A DNA stretch of 64,000 nucleotides from positions 21,933,063 to 21,997,062 of the forward strand of contig CM037472.1 of the NCBI GenBank assembly GCA_021014325.1, read 5' to 3'. A program made the translations under genes and the position numbers. This DNA is from Plazaster borealis (taxonomy: Eukaryota; Echinodermata; Asteroidea; Forcipulatida; Labidiasteridae). The notes beneath the pieces are model-generated. The model saw only the letters and a list, made by a program, of their open reading frames with translations, ran no database searches and was not told the DNA's origin. This document shows, in pieces, positions 34,983 to 48,130 of this stretch. Numbering within the stretch: position 1 is the first letter of the stretch; each line of letters begins with the position of its first letter.

Positions 34983-37657
34983 AAATACTAAATCAATCAA
35001 TTTAGAAGGTACAACACAAATGATCATCTAAAAGTTTTGGCTCCTAAGATTAATTTTGTTTGAAAAAGTTATTGAGGCCTAGATATTACAACAGTCAGAA
35101 AAGATATATTGCAATTTTTTTGTCCGACAAGGCAATGAACTTTCCTTTGTAAAGCTGCTCAAAAGGGCAGTTAATTTGAAATGGCAATCTTGTCTTAGTA
35201 ACCATCGACGGATCATAAGGATTTTCACGTCCAGCTTTACAGGGGGGGGGGGGGGTGGGTAGGGGAGCTAAATGCAGACGGACACAACGTTGGAGTCAGC
35301 TTGTAATCCATGTTACTATCACATCATTGTGAGCAATAGTGATGACAACCTCCTCTCACCCACTCGCTACATCTATTACCAAAGCACGGACCAACCATTA
35401 ACCCAAATCATCCCTTATCACACATCTCTCTGTCCCCCCTCTTCAACCACACCTCCCCACGACCAGCCCCAAATTGAGGTACTCAGCGTGGCTGCATTAT
35501 GGACCTCTACCAAAAGCCAACGCAGTGACTATTATAATCCACATGACTCATGTGTTCAGAGGAGGATATTGCCAAGTGATGAAAAGAAACTGATAAAACT
35601 GTTGAAACATCGGTGGATTTTAGGCCAAAGAATCCAGAGGTGATCATGGTTTCATGCCAGGATATGGTTACTTCGACTGTGATGAATCTTGCATTTGCCA
35701 TCTAGCCGGTTCTCTTTTGAGGTTATTATGGGGGACCTCTTTATGGAATGGACTCTCTGACCTAACCTCTGAGAAGAGTAAAGGACAAGTCATCTTCCAT
35801 ATAATCAGACAATTAATTAATCCATGGTACGAATGGAAACAAAGCACAACACAAATGATCGTAATTGATTGAATAATAGCTTAGCAGCTCATTACAAACA
35901 TGAGCACACATTGACTTCTTTCAAATTTATAACTGCATGCATTCAATAAAAGTGATCATCATAAATGAACGACACAAGTTCAAGCTACAAGTAAAGTTTC
36001 TATTTTGGTCAGGTCAAACAAAATAGACACTATTACATGAGGTCTGATTCGTTCTGTTTTTCTTGAAAAGACAATTCCTTCCTTTCTTTGTTTTTGTATA
36101 TATATATATATATGGGTTACACCAATCACAGGAGTCATTCCTACAAATGCTTTGATTTCTTCAAGCAACCCAGATCACTTCTCTGACAAGAGAGCTGTTT
36201 CAACCGAGGCGAGTAATCTGGCAGAATCCATCCACACATACACATTTTGGTCCAAGGGATATAACATCCAACGTCTCATATTTGAAGAGTGTTATTTCTG
36301 AATCTTACACGCACTTCAGTGTTCACTTGGCCGTGAAATTGTTCACAATAACGCCTGATGAACAGAAAATGAGTCAGAATCTGTAATCAACAGTTGCCAT
36401 GGTATTTGCAGCCCCCCGCTGTTGAGGACTTCACAGTCAGAGACTAATGAGGCATTATAAGCAGCTGAGACATTTCCACTCTTAATCTGGCCAATTTGCC
36501 TACAATCTCTTACCATTGTTTGATCATAACGAGGCTGAAATAATGCACTCAGATAATCATGAAATTCAACACTCATTAATATCTGTATTCAAAAAGCAAT
36601 GATTTTTGTTTTAAAGATATTTGAAGGGAATGAATAACTTTAAACAAAAAGTCCACAAATACTCGAAACGATCTATCAATACTGACAAGCAATGCAAGCT
36701 CACTTCAATCCCCTCTCAAAAATATTAACCGGTTTAAAACTTTCCCGCCTATTCATATCCTTTCTGCCTTACTGACACAAAGAAGTATCAGTTTTCCACC
36801 GAACCTTTTAGCTTTTCCCTTCCTCAGCCAGGAGTTTTTGACTGAAAGCTGAATGGAACGAATGAATTTGCGTCATCCTATCATTACATTCAGTTTCATC
36901 TGATTCAATATTTGACCAGCATCTAGAGTGTCATCTTGGGCTTAACCTGAGTGGAATTTCAGCCGGGCTCGTGTAGCAACTTGAGTTATATATCTGACAG
37001 CGAGCGACACAGTGTCTGAGGTGACGTACAAAGCATTATCACATTTATCAGATCGCCGTAAACAAGAATAATTCAATGATGCAATGTAAATTGGTAGTAT
37101 TTCTAATCACTAAAGGAGTGCATCACCCTACAACCTGACTGCCACTGCTGTATGTACATCACTCTGGAAAAAAAAGAACCATTTCACAATAATTTTAGGG
37201 CCTTTAATTCTGCCACTCGTCCTCCATAATCCATTGCACGGTTTTGTCAACATTTTTTGAGTAGAGGTAGATTTCACAGATTGGAGTGTTTCGATGGATT
37301 TAGGACTTAGTCTTAATAGCCCAAACACTTGAGGGACATTGAAGGATTAAAGGTTTTGCAATGTTTGCTCATACTCGATCCATGCTAACAAATGATGTAT
37401 CGATCCCGTAAATAGTGATTGTCACTTTTAGGATTCTTAGGATGAGTCATGTGATTTGACGAGAAGGTTTGGATTTCCTTACAAGCGAGACAAAGCCTCA
37501 AGAACACTTTATTCTCTCAATACTATCACTTTCTTTGAGCACACACAAACCAGATTGAGAAGAATATGATTTGGATTTTAACTTTATGTGTGACAAGCAT
37601 TGTCATACTCAGTGCTTTCTACGTCTTGAGGGGAAAAGAAATCCACAGGTTAAAGCA

Positions 37658-37974
37658 GGGCCCAATTTCATGGCACTGGCTTATGACCGAATTCAGTGCT
37701 TACAGTACCATGTAAAGCACAAGAAAATATGAGACGTAAGCGCAGAATTCCACGGTAAGCAGATCCATGAAATTGGGCCGAGGGCCCAATTTCATAAAGC
37801 CTACAAGCACAAAAACAAACAGCACAAAAATCTCTTGCTTAGGAAAAAAAATAGGTTACCAGCCACAATTCCATACAGTTAACATTGCTGGACTGGTACC
37901 CAACTCATTTCTTGCTTAGCAAAGAAATTTGCTAAGCAGAATTTTCTGCTTAGCAGCTATATGAAATTGGGCCC
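37658..37974. repeat. Two adjoining GGGCCCAATTTCA-family elements
   Basis: The first copy (37658-37779) runs from GGGCCCAATTTCATGGCACT to CCATGAAATTGGGCC. The second (37782-37974) runs from GGGCCCAATTTCATAAAGCC to ATATGAAATTGGGCCC. They are head to tail, with only two bases between them. Confidence 0.85.
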
Positions 37975-38035
37975 AGATGTCTTAACCTCTAGACCACCGA
38001 GTGTACACAGTGTTGAGAGGCCAGTCTGCTGTAAA

Positions 38036-38920
38036 TTTAAAGGAACACGTTGCCTTAAAATCTCAAGAAATTTTGCTGTTTGGAAGTGTTCCATATCCTT
38101 ATTAAGAGTTGTTCGTGCAATAACATGCCTTTAATGTGTTATAATTAGTGAATGGTGATTAAAAAAAACAAACATTGCCCTCTGACCCCGAGATCTGCCC
38201 CGCGAAACGTATACGTATTTCCAGCCGTAAATACCACCGTCCATGTAGGCCTAATGGGCAAAATGCGCGACGAACAGTCGTTACGCTAGTGCCGTAGTCA
38301 GTGGCCTGGTAAACCAGTCAGATCTCCTTGCTCTATGGTCGGATGAAAACCGGGTAATAATTTCATTTTCTACCTCGCTCGCAACTTGTAAACCGAGCTA
38401 AAGCTAGCTCAGTATTGGGTCCGAAATATCCAGCCGCGTATTTGCGGAACGGCCAGCCGCATATTCAGAATATTAGAACACATGCAGTACAGGGAGGAGA
38501 GAAACTATCACATTTGGTTCACCTCCCTGTACTGCATGTGTTCTAATCGCCGGCTGGCTATATCAGGCCCAATACTGTGCTAGATTCAGCTCGGTGTTGG
38601 ATATTTATTGGAATACAATAAACATATGGTAATCGTAACATTTTTAATAAAATAATTGCTCAGTCGTAGTTCAACAGCTGCGACTGGAAATAAAACTAAT
38701 AGAATTTGTCCGCCATTCAAAATCTTGACTCCCATAAATGGCGGAGCGTTTTGTTTCGCGAAAGTGAGCAAAAGCGAAGCATTTCTAAGGCACGTTTGTG
38801 TGGATAATTATATTCTACTTTTTAAACATCTTTCCGACCGTGCTCATTATACATCAAACGCTTGTTATAGCCCAAAAGCGCCCAACAGCGCCCAACCCGA
38901 AGGCAACGTGTCCCTTTAAA
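38036..38920. mobile_element. 885-bp element with AAAGGaACACGTTGCCTT terminal inverted repeats
   Basis: The left end is TTTAAAGGAACACGTTGCCT and the right end AGGCAACGTGTCCCTTTAAA, a 20-bp inverted repeat with one mismatch. The interior has the AGCTAGCTCAGTATTGGGTC and CAGCCGGCTGGCTATATCAG-type blocks around a strong hairpin. No transposase ORF is visible, so it is non-autonomous. It is longer and more GC-rich than its surroundings. Confidence 0.75.
38472..38547. other. Perfect 26-bp hairpin with 24-base loop
   Basis: The left arm at 38472-38497 (ATTAGAACACATGCAGTACA plus GGGAGG) is exactly complementary to the right arm at 38522-38547. The loop is 24 bases. It lies inside the 885-bp TIR element. 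Confidence 0.9.
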
Positions 38921-39736
38921 ACCAAAATAATATTCTTTTTCCCTGATGTAATTACTACACCATTTAAATTATTACATCAATTAAACAGAATTAGGAAGAA
39001 AACTTACAGAAACACAATTTTGTCCATCTTTTCTCAAAAAAGAATTCCTATTTATAAGTGATGTATTTGTCTTTTCTTGATAATAACCTAGGTTCAACTT
39101 TTAAGACTCTCAGAGATTTGATCGACATATAAATTTGCCTGGACAGCATAAATCCGGTTTCTTACAGATCTACATACAATTGACCTGTTGCATTAAAAGA
39201 CAATTTATCAACTGGACAAATAGACAAATTGTGTTTTACCAAAAACATCAGTCCAAATCTCTGCGAAGCACCGGTGGCTGATCCCCTCATGCCCAAACTG
39301 CCCCTAGCTACTTTATCACAACAATCAGCTGTAGTGACTTAACTTTTCAGTGATATTATACAATAAATTATGTATCTACTGACATAAAAAGAGCAAAATC
39401 CCCAAGTAGCAAAATCCCCCACAGAATTGCCTGCCTCCTGTGTCTACGAACTTGCCCCTGTACCATCTGATCACAGAGCAAGGACCTTGCTTATCTGTTC
39501 AAGCCATACCTGCCTGAAGGCTACTTCAGTTAGGTACCATAAGCCAAGGGATGCCGTTTTGGGTTATCAGTGCATCGCCCAGGGCTAACTGGAAGCAAGG
39601 TGCAGGACGCTAAGCTCTCAGGTGCCATGGTAATACCTGAAGATACTGATGGCATGGGCAGTTTGTAAAAAATTACATACAGATAACTAGATTCAATGCA
39701 TTGACATTCAAAAACTCTCTCAAAGTCAATTCCATG

Positions 39737-40134
39737 TTAAAAGGTCTGTATACGTTTGGTAATGACTTTGAAAATTAATGGCAATAAAAACTTATATTGT
39801 AAGAAGTACAGCAGCTTTGGATAGTATAATGCATTTTGAGAAACTTTTCACTTCAAAGTACTACGGTTATGGAAAAAGATATCACTTTTTATCCCCCAAA
39901 ATTTTGAATCTGAGAAGCGGCACTGCAGTTAAGTTTCTCAGCTTATGTATTCAAATTGCAGATTATTCTTCCTGCGAGAACATAACCGCTCCAGATTTTT
40001 CGGCAATATCTCAAAAATGCTACCACCTTTTGAAATGAAATTTTCACAGGGTAGTTTTATGGTATATATCTACAACTATATAGGAATGAAACAAACAGTG
40101 GGTTCCAATTACCAAACGTATACAATCCCTTTAA
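39737..40134. repeat. MITE-like element, TTAAAGGC..TGTACAC family, subfamily A copy 2
   Basis: The left end is TTAAAAGGTCTGTATACGTT and the right end ATTACCAAACGTATACAATC CCTTTAA. It is close in sequence to 18347-18726. The overlapping 86- and 68-codon ORFs belong to the element and are not conserved genes. Confidence 0.9.
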
Positions 40135-43100
40135 GAAACACCTTCAAGTAAAGCAACAATGATAAGGAAAGGTTTTGGTAATAACCACAGTGGAAGTCAG
40201 TTTCTTCTTTTTAGGGTGTTGGTTTAGGGGCAGACATGTAATGTGACACGATTTCCTCCTGACAATAGAGATGATTATTTCCAATGTCAAAATCAACATG
40301 GTGCTAAAACAGAGAGCATGGCTTATGGTGATAGCGATATCCCTGCATGTTGACAAAGAGATTGTGTGGCGATGACGGACCACACAGCACGCATGGCCCA
40401 TGGGGACTCATCAAAACACCACGTAGTCAGAGAGGACCACGCATTACTGACTTTTACAGATGATCATGGATTTGACAAATGGGCTTGAACTTTGGTAATA
40501 CTTGTACCTGGATGCTCTCTGGTAAACGCTAAAGATTTGTTTGGCTTGGTAAACGCAGATCCAGATAGGGTTTTTTAAATATTGGTTATTTATCTTATTC
40601 TTGGTGAATGTTCTTGATTGTTAAAGCTTAGAATTCATGAGGTGGAGTTCAAACTCGTCTCCTTGAAGATTTTTCAGTGAAGTTTCATCACTATTACACC
40701 TTTAAATCCTTTAAAGCAAAAGTTCCAGAAAAACCTGAGGTCCGAAAAGAGAGACTTGGGTTAACATTGACAGAGAGACTTGCTCTGAAGTTAGATACTG
40801 ACAAAGAACTGAGTGCACATAGTTTCTTTGACATGGAGACCCCAAGAAACTCCATCGCTTCATTTTGATAAGTTCAGGTTCACCCACTGAATAACACTTG
40901 AATCCTGAACTACAGACAATTCATTTCTGACTTTGGTTTCAAGAAAAATTATCTGTTAAGTATCTACAATTTTACCTGTCAGTAGTCTAAATGGAGTAGG
41001 ATTCTGTTACAATTAATGTTGTTCCTAGCATTTCATCAATACTCTCTGCCCCACTGGAACAAGCTAACTGCTCTGCATGGATCACCTAACTCAATTTCCT
41101 CCGTGTAGCAATTGGGGGCCATGCTAGCCCACTTCAAGTAAACGCCGGCAGCACAAAATCAACGCTAAACTGATTGACTGCTTAATTTGGTCCAATTTGC
41201 CCAAGAAAAGAATCTGTTTGCATGGCCCAGTTTCAGTGTTATGCCAATCAAAGCGAGCAGGGAGGGCTTGGAGTCTGGGTATGCCACGTACGGACCCTCC
41301 AGTCTCTCCTAGGCTGATAGGGCGAGTGTCTGATCAAGGAGGATGAAGTGTACCCTCTGGTCAAAAGACACAAGCCTGTAGTAATCTGGCTTTCAGTCTG
41401 CTTTGGAGTGCAAATGAGTGGCAAATTTACCCTACAGCGTGCACAAACTCCCTGCCAGCTGTTTGGAGAATGAGAGGCCTGTAATTTTGATAGCCAGGCC
41501 CCTCCTGAATTATAAAATTGGTTTATTGATGATGTATGGTCTGGCTTACCTGGAGAAATGTATCTGGGAACCTGTCTTAAATGAATTCCACTGTTAAAGG
41601 CAATCTTACTGCAAAGCTTCGAAAGCCCTCAGATTGCTAATGCATAACTTTACTTGGTGTAAAGTTTTATGAAGATAACTAGTACCAACTGCAAAACATC
41701 TTTTTAAGTTTGTTCACCTTTGGTCAATATCTTGCTGTTGTTTATAAGAATATTTACAGACCCCAACAGGTTACTTTTAACTCCAGTTTGTACAAAATTG
41801 TCTGAACTCTCCATAGGCCGTGTGATTATGGGGAAAATATCATGCTTAAATTTTTAAACTTTTCTGTTAAGTAAGCATGTAAAGTCTTTAAACTTAACCT
41901 TAGTCAACTAGTGAGAGCATGTAGATGGTGGGTCAAATAAAAGCCTTTTATGACAATCTTAGTCCTATATGGTCCTAGGTCTTTCAGTTTCACAAGCTAA
42001 ACTTTTTGTTTGTTTACAGTACACAGATCTGACTTCATATTCCAGCAGGAAAAGAAAGTGCTCTGCGCTACTATGTGTGCCCTACAAAAGTTCTACAGAG
42101 TTGTGTTTGCAGATGTCATATTTTTCTCATTACAGGAATAACTCACACATTTGACTTGAATTATGAAATTTGTTTGTCCATGAGCTAGTACTATTGCCTT
42201 TGCGCACTCAGGTAAAAGCAGGAAAGATTTGTGCTTTTAGGGGAAGATGGAAAAAGGGTAGTAAGGTTGTCTGAATTTGATACAATATTGTTGCGTGTTG
42301 TTTTTGTGAACATTACACCATAACACCAAACACAACGAGAGCTCCATTCAACAAAGGAGTGCCCCACACTTAAAAGTTGTGCTGAATAGATTTACTTTGA
42401 ATCTCAATATTTTGATTTCTGCATTTTCTAAGGGATTTCAATGGTTTGTTTTCTTCTCCAAACTTGTAGCTATGCACATAGACATAACGGCAGACGTCCG
42501 GGCAGAATGGCAGACAGCCAAACATTCCCCCTCATGAAAGCTTGCTTTATATCAACAAATCAATAACTGTTAAATTTATATCTTTTCTTCGCATGTGGCC
42601 AAAAGATGTGTCAACCCAGCTTAGTCCTGTCAAACTTCGCTGTAGGTTCCGTTATTATTTTCCAATTGGGCACTCGACCAAAGATGACGCTTCAAGTCCT
42701 TTCTAAACGTTTTCATTCCAAATCTCTCTCAAGTACTGAACAAAAGCCTTACAAAAGAGAGCGAACAACAGACAGTGTCTCCCGCTAACAGACAGTGATG
42801 AGGAACAATAGGTATCCTTGACGGGTTAAGGTGTCGGCTTGCCTTTACCTCTACCAGACATATGGAGATCCATTCAGATCATTAAGGCCAGACATACCAC
42901 AGAAGCAAGCATGCATGGGGTCGGGGGTTCTTCTCTGAATGGAACCAAGTTACTTTTGTCTCTAGTTGCAACATCAATGCGTATCTCATCTCTCGCTCTC
43001 TTTTGTGGGGGGGGGGGGGCATTTGGCTCTGTCAACCAATGAGAAAGTAATCAAGCCTGTCTGGGGGCCTATATGCACCAATCAAGTGTGACCAACAGAG

Positions 43101-45642
43101 GCAATACTTGATTGGTAGTCCGCTGGGATTTGAGACTCAAACTTGCCCTGGATTACCTGCTCCAGAATACCTGCACTGGATTTGCTAACTTCACACCCTG
43201 CCGCAGCTAAAAGAGAAACTTCTACTGAAGGCGAACATGTTTTAACTCATTTTACGAGAGTTGATTTACAATTCTAACTGGCCTATATCCACCTACTTAA
43301 CGATATGAAATCAATTTTCACTAAAATCTTATACAAAAGTTCAAGTGCATCATCACTTTTATGTAATGGGTATACAAAATACATACCTAAAAAATTCTTT
43401 TGAAAATTAACTATTTCTGTCATGAGGCGATTACATTCGCTGTAAATTTTAATTGCTAGAACCAATAGGTTACCCACTCCTTTGTAGAAGTCTAATGGAT
43501 TTTTATATAGCTTTATCCCGAGTAAAAATGCAGATAACACACCAATGCTTAACATGCCCATCATGACGATACGCCTGTGAATTTTAGCACTTCACTGAAA
43601 TTTTATGTCCGACATCAGAATTCATGGGATTGTAAAATGCGGTTAGACTTCCTGGTCACTTCCTGTGAAACCTGTGTGCTTTGAAACCTAAAGCCTAAGT
43701 ACAAGAGAGGGGCCAAATCCCCTAAGAGGAAAGAAAATACTACCCAGAGAATTTGTCCCTCACTGACCAAATCCAGTGTGAAGTTGACCATTGGCATAAG
43801 CCCACTACATAGTAGCCTCTTAGTACACAGGTCAAACCAAGGATTATATTGCACTATTCTGATAGCATTTGAATTTTTCTGTAGTTTGCACCTCTTTCAT
43901 TTTAGCTGGTTGTAAAATAGGTCAATTTGACACGTCTGAGAGGAGAAAAGGGGAATCTCCCAATGGTCCCCATCGAGGGAAACTCAATCCAGGGGATGTT
44001 ACACCTGATCAGTTCACTGAAAAGGGCTTAGGATTTTGTTTAACCTGTCAGGGTGACTTCCTTTCTCATTAGTTTTAGTATACACACAAGACTCGCTGTC
44101 AAGATCACCCTATATGCTGCTGCTCTGGGAAGGAATACTTGCTCTCAACCTCAACCAGGATATGTAATGGGGGAAAAAGTGGTAGATTTAAAAACCGGTT
44201 TGTTTTGATTAACATTGAGTCTATTATTATTAACGTTTCATCCTAATTGGTGTGTTTATGTCCATGGAGGTGGTACAGTGCAGTGCAATGCAGTATGTAA
44301 GTTGCAGTTTGCACTGGCAGCGGAAATACATACAAGTACTTTGACATACATATTCATGTTGGTGATTGTACACAAACATAACTCAAACTGTGGGGACAAG
44401 GTAATTACCATGGCTGTCCAAATCCCTTCAGGTTTTCTTTTTTTCCTTCCTTTTTTTGTCTTTTCTTTCCACAAAATGGAAAGGAGACTTGAATGATGGG
44501 TCTGATGGACAAAGTATGGCCTGAAATGTATCTCAGTGGAACGTTTTGCAAATTGAAAGAATATCTGAAAGTTGTCTGTGGCTCGGCTCAATCTATGAAA
44601 TGAGAAACCAGGGACTACTTCAGAGTAATGGAAAATATTTTCAGCCAACCCAAAGGTCTTATTTTTATATTCGCGGTGGCTATAATCAATTCCAGTTTTT
44701 AAGTAAGGTTTGAATACAGCACATTGTCTACGGAGGAGAAATAAGCCAAATTTATATGTGACGGACGTCTATTTGAATAAATTACAGACTTACAAAAAAC
44801 AAGAGTCAAGTTTAACCAAAGTCCAGTCCAAGCCTACAAATCAGCGAAGGAAGAAAAATCACCTCCATTCAATTTATCAAGTTTACAAAATCCTCATAAG
44901 AATTTAAAGAAATAGTAATAAAAAAGACCGAACACCAAAAGTTTTGGACAGATTCTGAGTGCCCGATTAAACTTGAGCCAAGACCTCCCTCATGTGTGCT
45001 CGCTCCAGACGGCTAAATGATCATCAGCAAGATAGACGCTAAGTATTGCCTACAGGGCTTGGGAAGGGATATTAGCAGATGCTGGCTGCCAGCTTTGCGT
45101 AATTACAACAGGATGTAAAAGCAAATCTACGGAGGATTACTCCTCGACTACCGCAGATGGAAGTACTACGGCAGCAGATTACTCTTGTGTTGCCCACTGT
45201 AAAACGTCAGCAGTTATACTCATCAAAATGTTGGGCCGGTGCGCAGCCGGTAAGGAGTTGGAGACAGCCATGGCAGGAGAGGGTTGGTGAAGGCGTTAAC
45301 ATTCAGTCGTGGCAAAAGGGCAAAGTAATTTGATTTTTAAATTATCGTATTTTTATAATGCCGCTGGCAATTTAGGAATGGGAACGCTGATTACTGTGAC
45401 CCCCCAGCACTGCAGACTATTTGTACGTCATTAACAAAACAGAAATGATGTTTTAGTCTTGCTCCGCTGACTGCAATGTTTATCAAATAAAACATTTGGG
45501 GTATACAGTCTATGAAGTTTCAAACAAATGCGGGCGTAACAAAAAAGTGTGTGTATTTCTTTGACGACATGTTTTAGAGAATTCCTTTAACCATAGAGAC
45601 AGTTTCTATGCTTCAACAAAATTCTGAAAATAGGTTTCTTAC

Positions 45643-46121
45643 CTTGCAAAGAATGAAGCAGCAGCTGAAGTACCAGCCATGTTGGTTCCCGCGGGCACAG
45701 GGATTCCATTGCCAGAACGCAGACTTGCTGGACTGAAGGCTGGTCCAATACCTGCTGTAGACGTTGATAAGCGGTCAGTCTGCTGCTGATGCTGTTGTAA
45801 ATGTTGTTGCTGCTGTTGCTGCTGTTGCATATGCTGTTGCTGATGTTGCATATGCTGTTGCTGTTGCAAATGCTGTTGCTGGTGTACATGTAAATGTTGT
45901 TGTTGCATATGCTGCTGTTGCTGCATGTGCTGCTGTTGCTGCATATGTTTTTGCTGTTGTATAAGTTGCTGCTGCTGCTGTTGTTGTTGTTGCATATGCT
46001 GTTGGTGCTGGTGATGCTGCAGGTAAGTCATACCTTGAGGTAGGTTCTGGGATGCAGTGGGCCGTCCACCAGACATTTCAGGCATGGTACCTTTACTTGT
46101 TGGTTGTCCCCCATAGTTTGC
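45643..46121 (-). CDS. KIF26: KIF26 exon 2: Gln/His/Met-rich N-terminal exon
   Basis: The acceptor is strong: TTCTTTTTCTCTTCACCAG ends at 46122. The donor is AAG|GTAAGAAACC at 45642. The exon begins in phase 0 with ANYGGQPTSKG and ends in phase 2 within the Arg codon of AAASFFA(R). It encodes 159 residues plus two bases. Residues 57-137 of the assembled model (about 45780-46022) are almost only Q, H and M, with QQQQHM-like units. The last residues, AAASFFAR, continue into AAQKLNLSS of exon 3. That join is conserved in vertebrate KIF26A/B (SVAASFFARAAQKLNLSS), so the splice is well supported. The Q/H tract has no counterpart that I know of in vertebrate KIF26. The opposite strand is open for 66 codons here, but only as a shadow of the CAG/CAA repeats. 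Confidence 0.9.
45780..46022 (-). repeat. Coding Q/H/M repeat in exon 2
   Basis: 81 codons on the minus strand made almost only of CAG/CAA, CAT/CAC and ATG, giving repeated QQQQHM and QQQH units. The units are irregular in length, consistent with slippage followed by point change. Confidence 0.9.
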
Positions 46122-48130
46122 CTGGTGAAGAGAAAAAGAATGTGAAAATGTTTATTGTTTTTCTGTAAACCAAAAACAAACTTCTAGTCTTGGCTGTTGT
46201 TGCAATTAAACTTGCTTTCTGGTGACGACCAGACACGCTGATTAAAGTCTACCACCACACTATCTAGGCTAAACAAACACATACCATGATAAATACCTTT
46301 GCAAAACAAAATGATAACGAAACATATTTTCTGTGTTGTTCATCATTTCATTTGTAAAATTTCCTTGTGCTAAAAATATCCAGCCAAACACTGACTGTTT
46401 TATTTTTATTTTTTTATGAACAGATTTAACAGCCAACCTGCACAAGTTTGAATTTTTTAACAGTTTGTTATTTCTACCTCCATGGTTTTACTGAAAGCAA
46501 TAAGGTTTCAAGGTTTATTTTATTTCCACAGTATCAAATATTATACAGGCAATAATAAATAAGAACATGTTTCAATAATATTACAGTTAAGCCAGGTTGA
46601 TGTAAATACATTTTGGGGAAACGGCAGGGGAGCTCACTAAATTTTAAATTTATGAGCACAATCATATGGAAATATTTTGCTTTTTTTTGGGGGGGGGGGG
46701 CAGATAGATCAATTTGGATTAAACCTACATGTACAGTGCCTTCAACCAAATGATATTCAGTGAGTATTGAAATAAGATGCACAACTTTTGGAGGGGAAAA
46801 TAATGACAGACTAAAAATAAGAGTTTATGGCAACTCTAATACTTCTCACTGACTTTAGATTTGCTGTCAAACTAGCAGCTATCAAGATTACTTCATATTG
46901 AAGAACTAGACATTAATTAAGATTGACAAAATGACACATTTAATGTATTAGATCAGTACATACTTTTTGCATAACATTATCATAAAGTCAACTTTTGTTT
47001 TTCAAATAATTAATGTCATGCATTTACATGAAATAAGACAGTGTTGTTATCATTCATTGGAACACTTGTGCATCATCTTTAAGTTGAATATTCACAGAAT
47101 TTAAAACTACACAAGGGAAGGACAAGAACATTTCCTGTAGAATGGAAAACAGCAGTAATTTAAAGCTCATAGAGGAAGGAACACTTAGACAAATCATGGA
47201 CAAATCTACTTCTGCGTGACTGAATTACTGGTCAACAGAGGGGGCTACAGAAAGCAGCTTCAAAAGAAAACAGCATTGGAAGTAGACTGCTGTTTGTTAT
47301 ACTGGATTCATTTTGTGCATTCTCAGATTGCCTTCTTCACAAACAATAAAACTAATGTCATGGGAGGTGAAACTCAAACAACCTTTCTTGAAGTAACTTT
47401 AGATCCTTGCTCTATTGATTAGATAACCATTGACTGTGCTCTTCTTACTCTGTATTCTAGATTTGTCATTATAGATTATTTGATGTTGTCATAAATTATT
47501 TTCTCAAAATGCAGACTATTCGTCACAGCTTGACAAGAGTCAAGAGACAGATATTTCATCTCCGACACCTTCCAAGAAGTGAAGCAGCTGATATCAATAA
47601 TCATCACTGACACGGATATTGCAACTCTCACAAAGTGCGCAGAGTTTGACGAGAACAAGGGCGCGAAATCCAGTAACCAAACCTCTATTAGTGTTAAACC
47701 ATCAAGTGTTGAGTAATTGCATTTGGTGTTATGATATATAAACCAGCATGGCTGTAATTTATTATTGAAGAAGGATAGATGTTTTGTTATTCATGGCGAT
47801 GGTCGAGTTCAAAACCTCTACAAATGATGTGTGAGATGTGTGTAAATGCAATTAACCACGAAGTGGCTGACATTGTGAAAAGTACAGGACTCGTACATGT
47901 AACTTCTAATGTCTAGTGGACACGGATTTTGTTTCCTGAATTTTCTTTTTTAGACTCTCCGTCAAAGGTTATTTGTTTCAATTATTATTCACTAATACTA
48001 CAATCAATCAATCAATCTTCGGGCATTTGTAGAGCCCCATCACTCTACTTTCTTACTCTGAAGTAAAGAGAAATTAAGGACAAAATAGAACACATAATTT
48101 CAAGTGATGACAAGTGTAATGATTCTCAGC

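Larger units (their letters stand above)
17935..45642 (-). other. KIF26 intron between exons 2 and 3 (27.7 kb)
   Basis: This is the largest intron, with donor GTAAGA at 45642 and acceptor ATACAG at 17935. It holds most of the repeats in the window, including two TTAAAGGC elements, the tRNA-Leu SINE, an 885-bp TIR element with a strong hairpin, tandem duplications and five G or C tracts. The longest ORFs (23389-23826 plus, 44256-44648 minus, 35272-35643 plus) show no domain I recognise. One exon-like relic is listed at 22972-23286. Confidence 0.85.

Noticed and set aside
35272..35643. 123-codon plus-strand ORF
   Set aside because: No recognisable fold or motif; it starts right after a G14 tract and has no splice or promoter support.
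39778..40038. 86-codon ORF similar to the one at 18388-18630
   Set aside because: The similarity is due to both lying in copies of the same MITE-like element, not to a conserved protein.
44256..44648. 130-codon minus-strand ORF
   Set aside because: Open partly because of a T-rich/A-rich tract; no recognisable motif, no homology to KIF26, and overlapped by a plus-strand ORF.
45764..45964. Ala/Val-rich plus-strand ORF
   Set aside because: It is the antisense shadow of the Gln/His codons of KIF26 exon 2.
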